Assembly (NCBI GenBank): GCA_017622215.1 | Contig: JAGARO010000010.1 | Span: 117,094 to 181,093 of the forward strand | Direction: 5' to 3' | DNA: 64,000 nt | Origin: Clostridia bacterium | GTDB taxonomy: Bacteria; Bacillota; Clostridia; Monoglobales; Monoglobaceae | Shown: positions 55,251 to 63,932 of the stretch, piece by piece | Position numbering within the stretch: position 1 is the first letter of the stretch | Layout: every line of letters starts with the position of its first letter | Notes under the pieces: generated by a model | The model's input: the letters and a program-made list of their open reading frames with translations, nothing else | Told to the model about the DNA's origin: nothing | Database searches by the model: none | Translations under genes and position numbers: made by a program

Positions 55251-55883
55251 ATGGAAAAACTTATTGCAAAAGACTTATTATCAATCAGCGCTGTATTCTT
55301 CAGCCCTGACAAACCATTCACATGGGCAAGCGGAATTAAGAGCCCAGTTTATTGCGACAACAGACTTACACTTACTGCACCAAAAGTTAGAACAGATGTA
55401 GAAGAAGGACTTGCAAAGCTTATTAAGGAAAACTATCCTGAAGCTGAGGTTTTAATGGGAACTTCAACAGCAGGTATTGCTCATGCTGCAATCACAGCAC
55501 ATCTTCTTGATATGCCTATGGGTTATGTAAGAAGCGGTGCAAAGGACCACGGCAGACAGAACCAGATTGAAGGAAAGCTTGAAAAGGGACAGAAGGTTGT
55601 TGTAGTTGAAGACCTTATCTCAACAGGGGGAAGCGTAATTGAAGTTGTAAATGTACTTCGTGAAGCAGGTGCAGAAGTTCTCGGCGTTGTAAGTATCTTT
55701 ACTTACGGAATGCAGAAGGGCATCGACAGACTTAAAGAAGCTGACGTTAAAAATGTTTCACTTACAAACTTCGATGTAATCGCAGTTGTAGCTGCTGAAG
55801 AGGGCTACATCAAGGAAGAAGATATCAAGCGTTTAATCGCATTCAGAAATAACCCATCAGATGAAAGTTGGATTAAAATATGA
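55251..55883 (+). CDS. pyrE: Orotate phosphoribosyltransferase
   Basis: PyrE makes OMP from orotate and PRPP. The 210 residues include [30 protein letters not shown], the [17 protein letters not shown] flexible loop and the PRPP-binding [13 protein letters not shown] (about 115-127). GGGAGG lies before ATG 55251. It overlaps pyrB by four bases. Confidence 0.96.
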   Translation: MEKLIAKDLLSISAVFFSPDKPFTWASGIKSPVYCDNRLTLTAPKVRTDVEEGLAKLIKENYPEAEVLMGTSTAGIAHAAITAHLLDMPMGYVRSGAKDHGRQNQIEGKLEKGQKVVVVEDLISTGGSVIEVVNVLREAGAEVLGVVSIFTYGMQKGIDRLKEADVKNVSLTNFDVIAVVAAEEGYIKEEDIKRLIAFRNNPSDESWIKI

Positions 55884-56950
55884 TGAATTTAATTGATACA
55901 ATGGACTTGTCCTTGACTGAAATTGACGGACTTGTTGAAACTGCCCTTGATATCATAAAAAATCCTGAAAAGTATGCAGAAAGCTGTAAGGGAAAGAAAC
56001 TTGCAACACTGTTTTTTGAACCCTCAACAAGAACCCGTTTGAGTTTTGAGGCTGCTATGTATGAACTCGGCGGAAATGTCTTAGGCTTTTCCGAGGCGTC
56101 ATCAAGCTCTACTGCAAAGGGCGAAAGCGTGTCTGACACAGTTAAGGTTGTAAGCTGTTACGCAGACATTATTGCCATGCGCCACCCAAAAGAGGGAGCA
56201 CCGCTTGTTGCAGCTAAAAAGGCAGATGTTCCGATTATAAATGCAGGGGACGGCGGACATTACCACCCAACACAGACTCTTGCAGATTTGCTTACAATTT
56301 ACAGAAGAAAAGGTACTTTTGAAAACCTTACAATCGGCTTTTGCGGAGACTTAAAGTACGGACGAACTGTTCATTCTCTGGTTAACGCCATGTCAAGATA
56401 TAAGGGAGTAAAGTTTGTGTTTATCTCTCCTGAAGAACTTAGAGTTCCAAGACATCTTAGAGAGGATCTTGATATTTCAGGAATTTCTTATGAGGAAGTT
56501 ACAAGTCTTGAAAATGCTATGCCTGAACTTGATATTCTCTATATGACAAGAATACAGAGAGAGCGTTTCAGCGACGAGGACCAGTACCAGCGTCTTAAAG
56601 ACAGCTATATTTTAACTGTTGATAAGCTCCATAATGCAAAAGAAGATATGGCAATTCTTCATCCGCTTCCAAGAGTAAATGAAATTTCTGTGGCTGTGGA
56701 TGATGATAAGAGGGCTTGTTATTTTGAGCAGGCGCTGAATGGAAAATATATGCGAATGGCACTTATCTTAAAGCTTTTAGGTGAAAAGGATAAGACAGAA
56801 GAAAAAATTGAAACTGTAACTGATTTTGTGTGCAGAAACAAACGCTGTATCACATCCTGTGAACAGGAAATCAAGCACGAATTCAGACTTGCAGATAAGG
56901 CGAAAAACATTTACCGTTGTATATACTGCGATAAAGAACCTAAAAAGTAA
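55880..56950 (+). CDS. pyrB: Aspartate carbamoyltransferase with PyrI-like zinc tail
   Basis: PyrB forms carbamoyl-aspartate. The catalytic part has S49-T-R-T-R53 for carbamoyl phosphate, HPLPR (about 261-265) and the MAMRHP-like segment [10 protein letters not shown]. The protein is 356 residues, about 50 longer than usual. The extra tail has C318-x4-C323-x23-C347-x2-C350, the same spacing as the zinc site of the regulatory chain PyrI. So a truncated PyrI zinc domain seems to be fused to PyrB, without the nucleotide-binding domain. A second ATG at 55883 is equally possible as start. Confidence 0.94.
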   Translation: MMNLIDTMDLSLTEIDGLVETALDIIKNPEKYAESCKGKKLATLFFEPSTRTRLSFEAAMYELGGNVLGFSEASSSSTAKGESVSDTVKVVSCYADIIAMRHPKEGAPLVAAKKADVPIINAGDGGHYHPTQTLADLLTIYRRKGTFENLTIGFCGDLKYGRTVHSLVNAMSRYKGVKFVFISPEELRVPRHLREDLDISGISYEEVTSLENAMPELDILYMTRIQRERFSDEDQYQRLKDSYILTVDKLHNAKEDMAILHPLPRVNEISVAVDDDKRACYFEQALNGKYMRMALILKLLGEKDKTEEKIETVTDFVCRNKRCITSCEQEIKHEFRLADKAKNIYRCIYCDKEPKK

Positions 56951-56961
56951 GGGGATATACT

Positions 56962-59900
56962 ATGAAAAGAAATGATATTAAAAAGATTTTAATTATTGGC
57001 TCAGGCCCGATTGTTATCGGACAGGCTGCTGAATTTGACTACGCAGGAACACAGGCGTGTCTTGCTCTTAAAGAGGAGGGCTATGAGGTTATTCTTGCAA
57101 ACTCAAACCCTGCTACAATTATGACTGATACAACAATTGCAGACAAGGTTTATATGGAACCGCTTACACTTGAATATATTGCGAAGATTATCCGTTACGA
57201 AAGACCTGACGCGATTGTTCCTGGTATTGGAGGACAGACAGGTCTTAACCTTGCTATGCAGCTCGAAAAGAAAGGCATCTTAAAGGAATGTAACGTTAAG
57301 CTTTTAGGTACAAGCAGTGAAAGTATCGAAAGAGCTGAAGACAGAGAAATGTTTAAGGAACTTTGTGAATCAATTGGTGAGCCTGTTATTCCGTCAGTTA
57401 TAACATACTCATTGGAAGAAGCGAAGAAGGCAGCCGAGGAAATCGGTTACCCAATCGTTTTAAGACCTGCATTTACCCTTGGCGGTACAGGCGGTGGCTT
57501 TGCAAATAACGAAGAGGAGCTTATGGAACTTGGTCCTAACGCTTTTGCTCTTTCCCCTGTTTCTCAGGTTCTTATCGAGAAGTCTGTTAAGGGCTATAAG
57601 GAAATTGAGTTTGAAGTTATGCGTGATGCAGAGGATAATGCAATCACAATCTGTGGCATGGAAAATATTGATCCTGTTGGCGTTCACACAGGGGATTCAC
57701 TGGTTGTTGCCCCAATCCTTTCATTAGATGAAAAGGATAGAAAAATGCTCAATGACAGTGCTATTAAGCTTATCAGAGAGCTTAAAATTGAGGGCGGATG
57801 TAACGTACAGTTTGCTCTTGACCCTAACTCAAGCCAGTATTATTTAATCGAGGTAAACCCACGAGTTTCCCGTTCATCAGCCCTCGCCTCAAAGGCAAGT
57901 GGTTATCCAATTGCAAAGGTTACAGCGAAAGTTGCTGTTGGTATGAGCCTTAAGGAAATCGAGGTAGCAGGCGGTACAGCTGATATCGAGCCAAGACTTG
58001 ACTATATTGTTGCAAAGTTTCCACGTTTTCCATTTGATAAGTTCAATAACGTGCCAAACGTTTTAGGAACACAGATGAAAGCAACAGGGGAAGTTATGGG
58101 CATCGGTTCAACACTTGAGGAATGTTTACTTAAGTCAGTCCGTTCTCTTGAAATCGGAGTTTGCCACTTCTTCTTGAATAAGTTTGAAAGCTACACAAAG
58201 GAAGAAATGCTTGAATATATTAAGGAATTCCATGACGATAATGTCTTCGCAATCTTCAGACTTTTGAGAATGGGTGTTTCTATTGAAGAACTCCATAAGG
58301 TTACAATGATAACTGAACTTTTCCTTGAAGCATTCAAGAAAATTGTTGATATGGAAAGTGAAATTGAGGCTAATAAGGGAAATGTAGAAGTTCTTAAAAA
58401 GGCAAAGATTTTAGGCTTCTCCGATAAATTTATTGCATCAGTCTGGGAAATGCCTGAAGTTGACCTTTATAAGCTCCGTAAGGAGAATGGAATTACTCCT
58501 GTATTCAGAGTTGTTGATACACTCCACACAGGCGCATATATCCCATATCTTTACTCATCATACACAGGTGAAAATGAATCACGCCTTACAGATAAGAAGA
58601 AGATTATTGTTCTCGGCGCAGGTCCAATCAGAATTGGTCAGGGCGTAGAATTTGACTATTCAACAGTTCACGCTGTGCAGACAATCAAGAGAGAGGGCTA
58701 TGAGGCTATTATTATAAATAATAACCCTGAAACAGTTTCAACTGACTATACAACAGCAGATAAGCTTTACTTTGAACCACTTACACCTGAAGATGTTATG
58801 GCGATTGTGGATTATGAAAATCCAATCGGCGTTGTAGCTTCCCTTGGCGGACAGACTGCTATTAACCTTGCAGAACCGCTTTTCGAAAGAGGAGTTAAGA
58901 TTATTGGAACAGACTGTGAGGCTATTGAAAGAGCTGAAAACAGAAAGAGCTTTGAAAAAATCTTAAAGGATTTAGGAATTCCACAGCCACAGGGCTTTGC
59001 TGTTACAAATATTGAAGATGGTGTTAAGGCTGCTAATACAGTTGGATATCCTGTTCTCGTTCGTCCAAGCTTCGTACTTGGCGGAAGAGCTATGGAAATC
59101 GTTGCAAATGACGATATGCTCCGTCATTATTTAAAAACTGCCGTTGAAGTTGATAAGGATAAGCCTGTACTTGTTGACCATTATATTCAGGGCAAGGAAG
59201 TTGAAATCGACGCAATTTGCGACGGACACGACGTATTTATCCCTGGTATTATGGAACTTGTTGAGCGTACAGGTGTTCATTCAGGGGACTCCATAAGCGT
59301 TTACCCAACCTATTCAATTTCAGATAAGGTTAAGGGCAAAATTATTCAGTATGGTAAGAAGCTTGGTCTTGGAATCGGAATTATCGGTCTTTTCAATATC
59401 CAGTTTATTGTTGACGACAAAGAAGATGTTTACGTAATTGAAGTAAACCCACGTTCTTCAAGAACTGTTCCATTCCTTTCAAAGGCAACAGGCTATTCGC
59501 TTGCTGATATTGCAACTGAAGTAATCCTGGGTAAGACTCTTAAGGAACAGGGAATATTTAATATATACCCTGAAGAAAAGAAGAGATATTATGTAAAAGT
59601 TCCTGTATTCTCATCAAATAAGATTAAGGGACTTGACGCATACCTTTCACCTGAAATGAAGTCAACAGGGGAAGCAATCGGCTATGACGACAGCCTCCCA
59701 AGAGCTATGTATAAGGCACTTCAGGCATCAGGTATTAAGCTTCAGAACTATGGTACAGTTGTTGTAACTCTTGCTGATGAAGACAAGGCAGAGGGCTTCC
59801 CTCTTGTTCAGTCCTTCTATAATATGGGCTTTAATATTGCGGCAACAGGTCTCACTTCTGCATACCTTAAGGAAAGAGGAATAAGAAATATTAAGCTTGG

Positions 59901-60135
59901 CAAGATTTCCGAGGGTAGCACAGAAATTCTTGACTTTATCCGTTCAGGCTTTGTAGCATACGTAATTAACACAAGAGCTGTTACATCAGGTGTCCACTAC
60001 GAAGACGGAACTTTAATCCGCCGTTGTGCAACTGAAAACGGTGTAACAATCTTTACATCACTTGATACAGTTAAAATTGTAACTGAAGTTTTGGAAGAAA
60101 TGACAATTTCAGTTTCAACAATCGACGCAAAATAA
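56962..60135 (+). CDS. carB: Carbamoyl-phosphate synthase large subunit
   Basis: CarB makes carbamoyl phosphate from ammonia, bicarbonate and two ATP. The 1057-residue protein has two homologous ATP-grasp halves (about 1-540 and 545-930), each opening with the dinucleotide-type VLGAGPIRIGQG or IIGSGPIVIGQA, with the NPRVSRSSALASK and NPRSSRTVPFLSKA motifs, and a C-terminal MGS-like allosteric domain. No carA (glutaminase) gene adjoins it here. It ends the operon at a strong terminator. Confidence 0.97.
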   Translation: MKRNDIKKILIIGSGPIVIGQAAEFDYAGTQACLALKEEGYEVILANSNPATIMTDTTIADKVYMEPLTLEYIAKIIRYERPDAIVPGIGGQTGLNLAMQLEKKGILKECNVKLLGTSSESIERAEDREMFKELCESIGEPVIPSVITYSLEEAKKAAEEIGYPIVLRPAFTLGGTGGGFANNEEELMELGPNAFALSPVSQVLIEKSVKGYKEIEFEVMRDAEDNAITICGMENIDPVGVHTGDSLVVAPILSLDEKDRKMLNDSAIKLIRELKIEGGCNVQFALDPNSSQYYLIEVNPRVSRSSALASKASGYPIAKVTAKVAVGMSLKEIEVAGGTADIEPRLDYIVAKFPRFPFDKFNNVPNVLGTQMKATGEVMGIGSTLEECLLKSVRSLEIGVCHFFLNKFESYTKEEMLEYIKEFHDDNVFAIFRLLRMGVSIEELHKVTMITELFLEAFKKIVDMESEIEANKGNVEVLKKAKILGFSDKFIASVWEMPEVDLYKLRKENGITPVFRVVDTLHTGAYIPYLYSSYTGENESRLTDKKKIIVLGAGPIRIGQGVEFDYSTVHAVQTIKREGYEAIIINNNPETVSTDYTTADKLYFEPLTPEDVMAIVDYENPIGVVASLGGQTAINLAEPLFERGVKIIGTDCEAIERAENRKSFEKILKDLGIPQPQGFAVTNIEDGVKAANTVGYPVLVRPSFVLGGRAMEIVANDDMLRHYLKTAVEVDKDKPVLVDHYIQGKEVEIDAICDGHDVFIPGIMELVERTGVHSGDSISVYPTYSISDKVKGKIIQYGKKLGLGIGIIGLFNIQFIVDDKEDVYVIEVNPRSSRTVPFLSKATGYSLADIATEVILGKTLKEQGIFNIYPEEKKRYYVKVPVFSSNKIKGLDAYLSPEMKSTGEAIGYDDSLPRAMYKALQASGIKLQNYGTVVVTLADEDKAEGFPLVQSFYNMGFNIAATGLTSAYLKERGIRNIKLGKISEGSTEILDFIRSGFVAYVINTRAVTSGVHYEDGTLIRRCATENGVTIFTSLDTVKIVTEVLEEMTISVSTIDAK

Positions 60136-60138
60136 CAA

Positions 60139-60169
60139 AAAAAGGTCTGCTAAATGCAGACCTTTTTTT
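60139..60169 (+). terminator. pyr operon terminator
   Basis: AAAAAGGTCTGC / GCAGACCTTTTT (60139-60150 / 60156-60167), 12 bp, loop TAAAT, followed by Ts. Confidence 0.92.
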
Positions 60170-60221
60170 GTTATGAGGGGGAGATTCCCGTCGCGGTCGT
60201 TCAACCCGATTCAGACAACCA

Positions 60222-60253
60222 AAAAAGCAAGTATCAAAAGATACTTGCTTTTT
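60222..60253 (-). terminator. Terminator of a leftward tRNA-Ser gene
   Basis: AAAAAGCAAGTATC / GATACTTGCTTTTT (60222-60235 / 60240-60253) is perfect over 14 bp. Read leftward it directly follows the CCA end of a tRNA-Ser and ends in Ts. Confidence 0.75.
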
Positions 60254-60267
60254 GGTGGCGGAGAAGG
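60254..60267 (-). other. Attachment site: 3' end of tRNA-Ser left at the element boundary
   Basis: On the minus strand 60267-60256 reads CCTTCTCCGCCA, the acceptor 3' strand, discriminator and CCA of Firmicute tRNA-Ser (acceptor GGAGAAG). The rest of the tRNA is missing to the right, where AT-rich element DNA begins. This is the pattern left by an integrase that recombines in a tRNA 3' end. Confidence 0.7.
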
Positions 60268-60839
60268 TCCTTTGCCCCCTTTTTTCGAATTTTTTATAAA
60301 TATTAATACTGTTGATGATTTGTTTTTAAAAAGAGGTTTAGAGATAGAAGATTTATGTTTATATAATAAAATTTATTATTAAAAGGTATTTTTAATATTT
60401 TCTATAAGAATATAAATATAAAAATTATTACAAAAGAGAGGGTGTTTATTAAAATTTAAAAAAGTTGCTTTTAAGCTTCTGTTCATTTCTACAAAAGATT
60501 ATTTCAAAAGAAAAAGAGGACAGAAGAAATTTCATTTTTCCATACTATAAAGTATGTTTATATATATTTTTTATTTTTGGGATTTCAGTTTGGAATTCTA
60601 TTGTTATTTTTTAACTACTAAACCTAACTGTGCGGAAGCAACTTTTCAAAAGACAGAAAATAAAAAATCTGTCTTTTTTTTCTTTTGTAATAAAATCGGT
60701 TAGGTTGAAAACCTAAACGATTTTATATATACATCATTTTTAAAATAAAATGAAATAAATTAAATTTAAAAGAATTAAAAAGAGAAAAAATGAAAAAAAT
60801 CAAATTCTATTTTAAATCAATTTATAAAGGGGGTTTTAA
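60268..60839. other. AT-rich non-coding stretch of the element
   Basis: No reading frame with a ribosome site is seen. It holds a hairpin with T tract (60648-60683: AAAAGACAGA / TCTGTCTTTT) and a long hairpin (60690-60705 / 60711-60726, one mismatch, arms containing TTAGGT and ACCTAA), and several copies of the short motif ACAAAAGA. AAAGGGGG (60827-60834) is the ribosome site of the next gene. Confidence 0.6.
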
Positions 60840-61016
60840 ATGAAAACTAAAAAATATTATAAAAATTTCTGTGATGAATTATTTCAAAGATATCAGGAGT
60901 TATATTTTGAAAATAAGAAATTGAATGACTATATTTTATATCTTGAATCAAAGATTGATGGAAGATTAGAAGAGTATGGTAATTCTTTAAAGGAGGTTGA
61001 TAATGGGCAAAATTAA
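60840..61016 (+). CDS. Small coiled-coil protein upstream of the integrase
   Basis: The 58-residue product (MKTKKYYKNFCDELFQRYQE...) is helical, with Tyr and charged residues and a heptad-like pattern (about 15-50). It has a strong ribosome site (AAAGGGGG) and overlaps the integrase start by 14 bases; the integrase ribosome site AGGAGG lies within it. It could be an excisionase-like or regulatory partner, but there is no DNA-binding motif that I recognise. Confidence 0.6.
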   Translation: MKTKKYYKNFCDELFQRYQELYFENKKLNDYILYLESKIDGRLEEYGNSLKEVDNGQN

Positions 61017-61968
61017 AAGTTTAGGTTATCAAATACACTCTGCGCTAAATGAAATAAATTTACAAGATTCGGATAAGAGAACAGAAATTTTCAATAAAAT
61101 TAATGGGACTTGTTATGATAAAGTTGGTAAAAGAGAATTTAAAAAATTAGGTCAAAGTAAAGAATATATATTTAGTAGAAGAACTGCAGAAAATACTACT
61201 GAAAAATCAAAAGCATTTATTAACTATATCAAAGAAAATTATAATATAAAATATGTCAAAGAAATTACTCCTGAAATGGCAAAATCATTTCTTGATAGTA
61301 GAGAGACAAGTTCTCAAAAAACTATAACAAGTTATAAAAATATGTTGTATAAAATCAATACTGCTATTCAGTTAAAATTTGGTTGTAAAGGTTTCTATAA
61401 TGAAACAATATCTAATTATAAGTTAGATAAAGAAAACACTGTTAAAACCAATTCTAAAAGGTTATATAGTGATATTGAAATTAAACAGATTTTAAATGTA
61501 GATTCTAAATATTCTAATGAACTAAAATTTATGTCTGTTGTAGGTTGTAGAGTTCATGAATTGTGTAATATTAGGGTTAAAGATTTTGATTTAAAGAATT
61601 TAACTGTTTATATAGAGGGTAAAGGTGGAAGACCTTCAAATCGTCCTATTTTGCCTACTGAAATCAATTTTATAAAAGAATTAATAAAAGGTAAAGGACA
61701 AGATGAAAGAGTCTTTAATGTGCCTTTGAATGAACAAAAAACAAGGTCTATAATAGGTAATGAAATTAGAAGAATAACAAAATTTTTAGATCTTCCTGTA
61801 TCTTCAAAATGCCATGAATTTAGAAAATATGCTGCTCAAAATTATTATAAATATCTTATTAATTCTTGTGGTTATTCTGTAAAAGATTCTGAAGAAATAA
61901 CTGTGTCTAAATTATTAAGTCATGGAGAGAATAGAGAAGATTTAAAGAAAATATATTTAAGGAGTTAA
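61003..61968 (+). CDS. int: Tyrosine recombinase / integrase
   Basis: The 321-residue protein has an N-terminal SAM-like arm/core-binding domain (about 55-130) and the complete catalytic set of tyrosine recombinases: Arg in VVGCRVHELCNIRV, Lys in EGKGGRPSNRPI, His/Arg in CHEFRKYAAQ, His in LLSHGENRED and the nucleophile Tyr in KKIYLRS at the C-terminus. It would integrate and excise the element at the tRNA-Ser site 750 bp to its left. ATG 61003 is 6 bp after AGGAGG. Confidence 0.92.
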   Translation: MGKIKSLGYQIHSALNEINLQDSDKRTEIFNKINGTCYDKVGKREFKKLGQSKEYIFSRRTAENTTEKSKAFINYIKENYNIKYVKEITPEMAKSFLDSRETSSQKTITSYKNMLYKINTAIQLKFGCKGFYNETISNYKLDKENTVKTNSKRLYSDIEIKQILNVDSKYSNELKFMSVVGCRVHELCNIRVKDFDLKNLTVYIEGKGGRPSNRPILPTEINFIKELIKGKGQDERVFNVPLNEQKTRSIIGNEIRRITKFLDLPVSSKCHEFRKYAAQNYYKYLINSCGYSVKDSEEITVSKLLSHGENREDLKKIYLRS

Positions 61969-61979
61969 AAAAAGACTAC

Positions 61980-62011
61980 AAGACAACTTTTCGGAGTTGT
62001 CTTATTTTTTT
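61980..62011 (+). terminator. Integrase terminator
   Basis: AAGACAACT / AGTTGTCTT (61980-61988 / 61995-62003) followed by ATTTTTTT. Confidence 0.85.
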
Positions 62012-63161
62012 ATAAATTTGACTAAAGAAAAAAGGTGTTTTAAAATCATTGTATAATAAACAATTATAAGATTAAAAGAACATTTTGTTATAATTTATTT
62101 TTAAAATTATTTTATTAAAAGAGGGTGTCTGTCATTGAACCTAAAAAATGAAGTGATGGTAGTTTCTGTGTCTATCAAATCAAACACATACAAATTTAAT
62201 ACAAAGGTTTCTAAATGCAATTTTCTTTCCATAATAAGAAAATTAGGTGAGCACGACCACCAACGCAAAAAAAAGTTGTCGGTCATCTCTATTTTCCCTT
62301 GTTTTTTATGTGTGCTATTATTTTGTTATAATAGTCTATGAGATGTTCGTTAACGGAGTTTATTTATGTCTAAGTAATTACTTGTTTCTCCATAACAAAA
62401 AAAGAGTGAAAAGTCGCGGATGCAGGTTAATGTTCTGAAAAACTGAACATAGTTTTGTTGTTGCTGATGGGGGTCTCTGGTGTCAGTGTTAAAAACAAAA
62501 TGAGATCTAAACAAGGGCTAATAGGTAGATAACCCAACTACTATAAAAAATTGGGGGTTTATACTTGTATAGTATAAAATTTTCTATTAGTAGATGGATT
62601 TTGACAAGAGTCGGAATCCATCTATCTAAAACTAGGGATTACCTTGTAAAGTATAAACATTAGAATTAATATTAAATAAATATAGTATTTTTTACAAAAT
62701 CTTGATTAAAGATTTTGTATTTTTTAAAACTTGTTTTAAAAAATCGGTGACAAGAATCAAAAGAATCCTTATTTTTTCTTTTGGTTCTTTTCTTTTTATT
62801 GAAATTTGACTTTCGCAAATTTCAAAAGGTTTTTTTATTTTGTTTATTTTTTGAAAACAGAAATTTTTTGGGGTTTGGGGCGTAGCCCCAACAGGGCCGG
62901 TTCATTTAAAGGCCCTGCACATTTAGAAATAAAATATAACAACCAAATTTATTATACAAAATAATTATTTTAAAAAATATTTAAAATAAAAAAGGGTTTT
63001 TAAAATTCATATATAAATATATAATTGTTAATATATTTCTTTTAAAATTTTTTACAAAAGATATTTCTCAAAATTTGACAAAAGAAAATATATATAATAT
63101 TATATTATTACAAAAGAAAATTTTATTTCATCTTTGGTTCTTAACAGAACTATCTCATTTT
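62012..63161. other. 1.15-kb hairpin-rich region without convincing genes
   Basis: Only short frames without good ribosome sites occur. Structures: ATGTTC/GAACAT near 62440; a 10-bp hairpin at 62591-62624 (loop of 14 nt); and two adjacent GC-rich hairpins at 62876-62917 (TGGGGC/GCCCCA and CAGGGCC/GGCCCTG) in otherwise AT-rich DNA. A TATAAT at about 62325 lacks a clear -35. The layout would suit a replication or transfer origin or a packaging signal. Confidence 0.5.
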
Positions 63162-63202
63162 ATGGGACTCGCCTATAGCCTGGGTGTAGTCCCATTTTTT
63201 TA
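63162..63202 (+). terminator. Hairpin with T tract ahead of the small-protein operon
   Basis: ATGGGACT and AGTCCCAT (63162-63169 / 63188-63195) enclose 18 nt and are followed by TTTTTTT. It lies 26 bp before the 63228 gene and may be an attenuator for it. Confidence 0.7.
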
Positions 63203-63227
63203 TTTTTATCAAAAGGAGGTTTTTGTT

Positions 63228-63491
63228 ATGAGATATGAGAAATACAGAATGACGTTTTCAGAGTTAAAAACAAATACTGTAAATGAAAAAGATTATCACA
63301 CATTATATTTTTTAGATGGTGAGGCAAATAAAGAATCTTTTAAATTTACTGGTAGTATTACTGATTTTGAAAATATCAAGAAAAATGATTTTGTTGATTT
63401 ATATTTTAAAGTTTACAGAGACAAAGAACGTTATTATGATAATTTTGGTATTTCAATTTATAAAGTTGAAAAATCATTAGTTCAGGAATAA
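63228..63491 (+). CDS. Small element protein, possibly an ssDNA-binding (OB-fold-like) protein
   Basis: The 87-residue protein is rich in beta-type strands with many Tyr/Phe and charged residues (YHTLYFLDGEAN, FKFTGSITDFENIKKNDFVD, LYFKVYRDKERYYDNFGIS). This pattern recalls ssDNA-binding OB-fold proteins of filamentous phages and rolling-circle plasmids, but the match is only by appearance. AGGAGG precedes ATG 63228; the longer frame crosses the hairpin. It is followed at 7 bp by a secreted small protein. Confidence 0.6.
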   Translation: MRYEKYRMTFSELKTNTVNEKDYHTLYFLDGEANKESFKFTGSITDFENIKKNDFVDLYFKVYRDKERYYDNFGISIYKVEKSLVQE

Positions 63492-63498
63492 TTTTTTT

Positions 63499-63789
63499 AT
63501 GAAAAGAATATTTTGTTTTTTATTTGTTATAATTCTTTGTTTTTGTTCTGTTTCTGTTTTTGCTGAGGAAATTGAAGATAATTCAGTTTCTTTAGATGAA
63601 AGTGTTGTTGATATTATACAAGAAGAACAAATAGACGATACAAATAATTCATTAGATTTAGAAAGTAAAATAGATTATTTAAATGAAACATTAACTAAAA
63701 TTTATATTTATGTTTTTTTATATTTCTATATCTTTTTAACTTTTAAATTTTTTGAATTATATTATCGTTTATTTGATCGAATTGTTTAA
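63499..63789 (+). CDS. Small protein with signal peptide, acidic ectodomain and C-terminal TM helix
   Basis: The 96-residue protein has a signal peptide (1-22, cut near VFA|EE), an acidic stretch (about 23-65) and one TM helix (about 68-87, YIYVFLYFYIFLTFKFFELY) with a short basic tail. Signal peptide-ectodomain-TM small proteins are typical virion or attachment proteins of filamentous phages and also of conjugative elements. The ribosome site is poor (no clear AGG in ATTTTTTT before ATG 63499), so it may be coupled to the upstream gene. Confidence 0.6.
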   Translation: MKRIFCFLFVIILCFCSVSVFAEEIEDNSVSLDESVVDIIQEEQIDDTNNSLDLESKIDYLNETLTKIYIYVFLYFYIFLTFKFFELYYRLFDRIV

Positions 63790-63825
63790 TATAAAAATTT
63801 TTTAGGTTAGGAGGTGCGGTTTATT

Positions 63826-63909
63826 ATGACTACAGAGGCTTTTACAACTCTATTAAATGGAGAGTGTGAAAAAAAGTCTGTAAAATTGATTCCTTCTATG
63901 ATAGAATAA
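63826..63909 (+). CDS. Short ORF of 27 residues, leader or truncated gene
   Basis: ATG 63826, with AGGAGG 11 bp upstream, encodes a 27-residue peptide beginning MTTEAFTTLL. It may be the start of an element gene cut off by the insertion sequence whose transposase seems to begin at 63933, or a leader peptide. Confidence 0.4.
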   Translation: MTTEAFTTLLNGECEKKSVKLIPSMIE

Positions 63910-63932
63910 AAATATCATAGGAGGAATTATTT

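Noticed and set aside
60173..60382. 69-codon frame after carB
   Set aside because: It spans the tRNA-Ser terminator and the attachment site, so it is a chance frame.
62135..62438. Two short frames of 68 and 63 codons (TTG and GTG starts) in the element
   Set aside because: No good ribosome site, they overlap each other and a hairpin, and the composition is that of AT-rich non-coding DNA. A short membrane peptide cannot be fully excluded.
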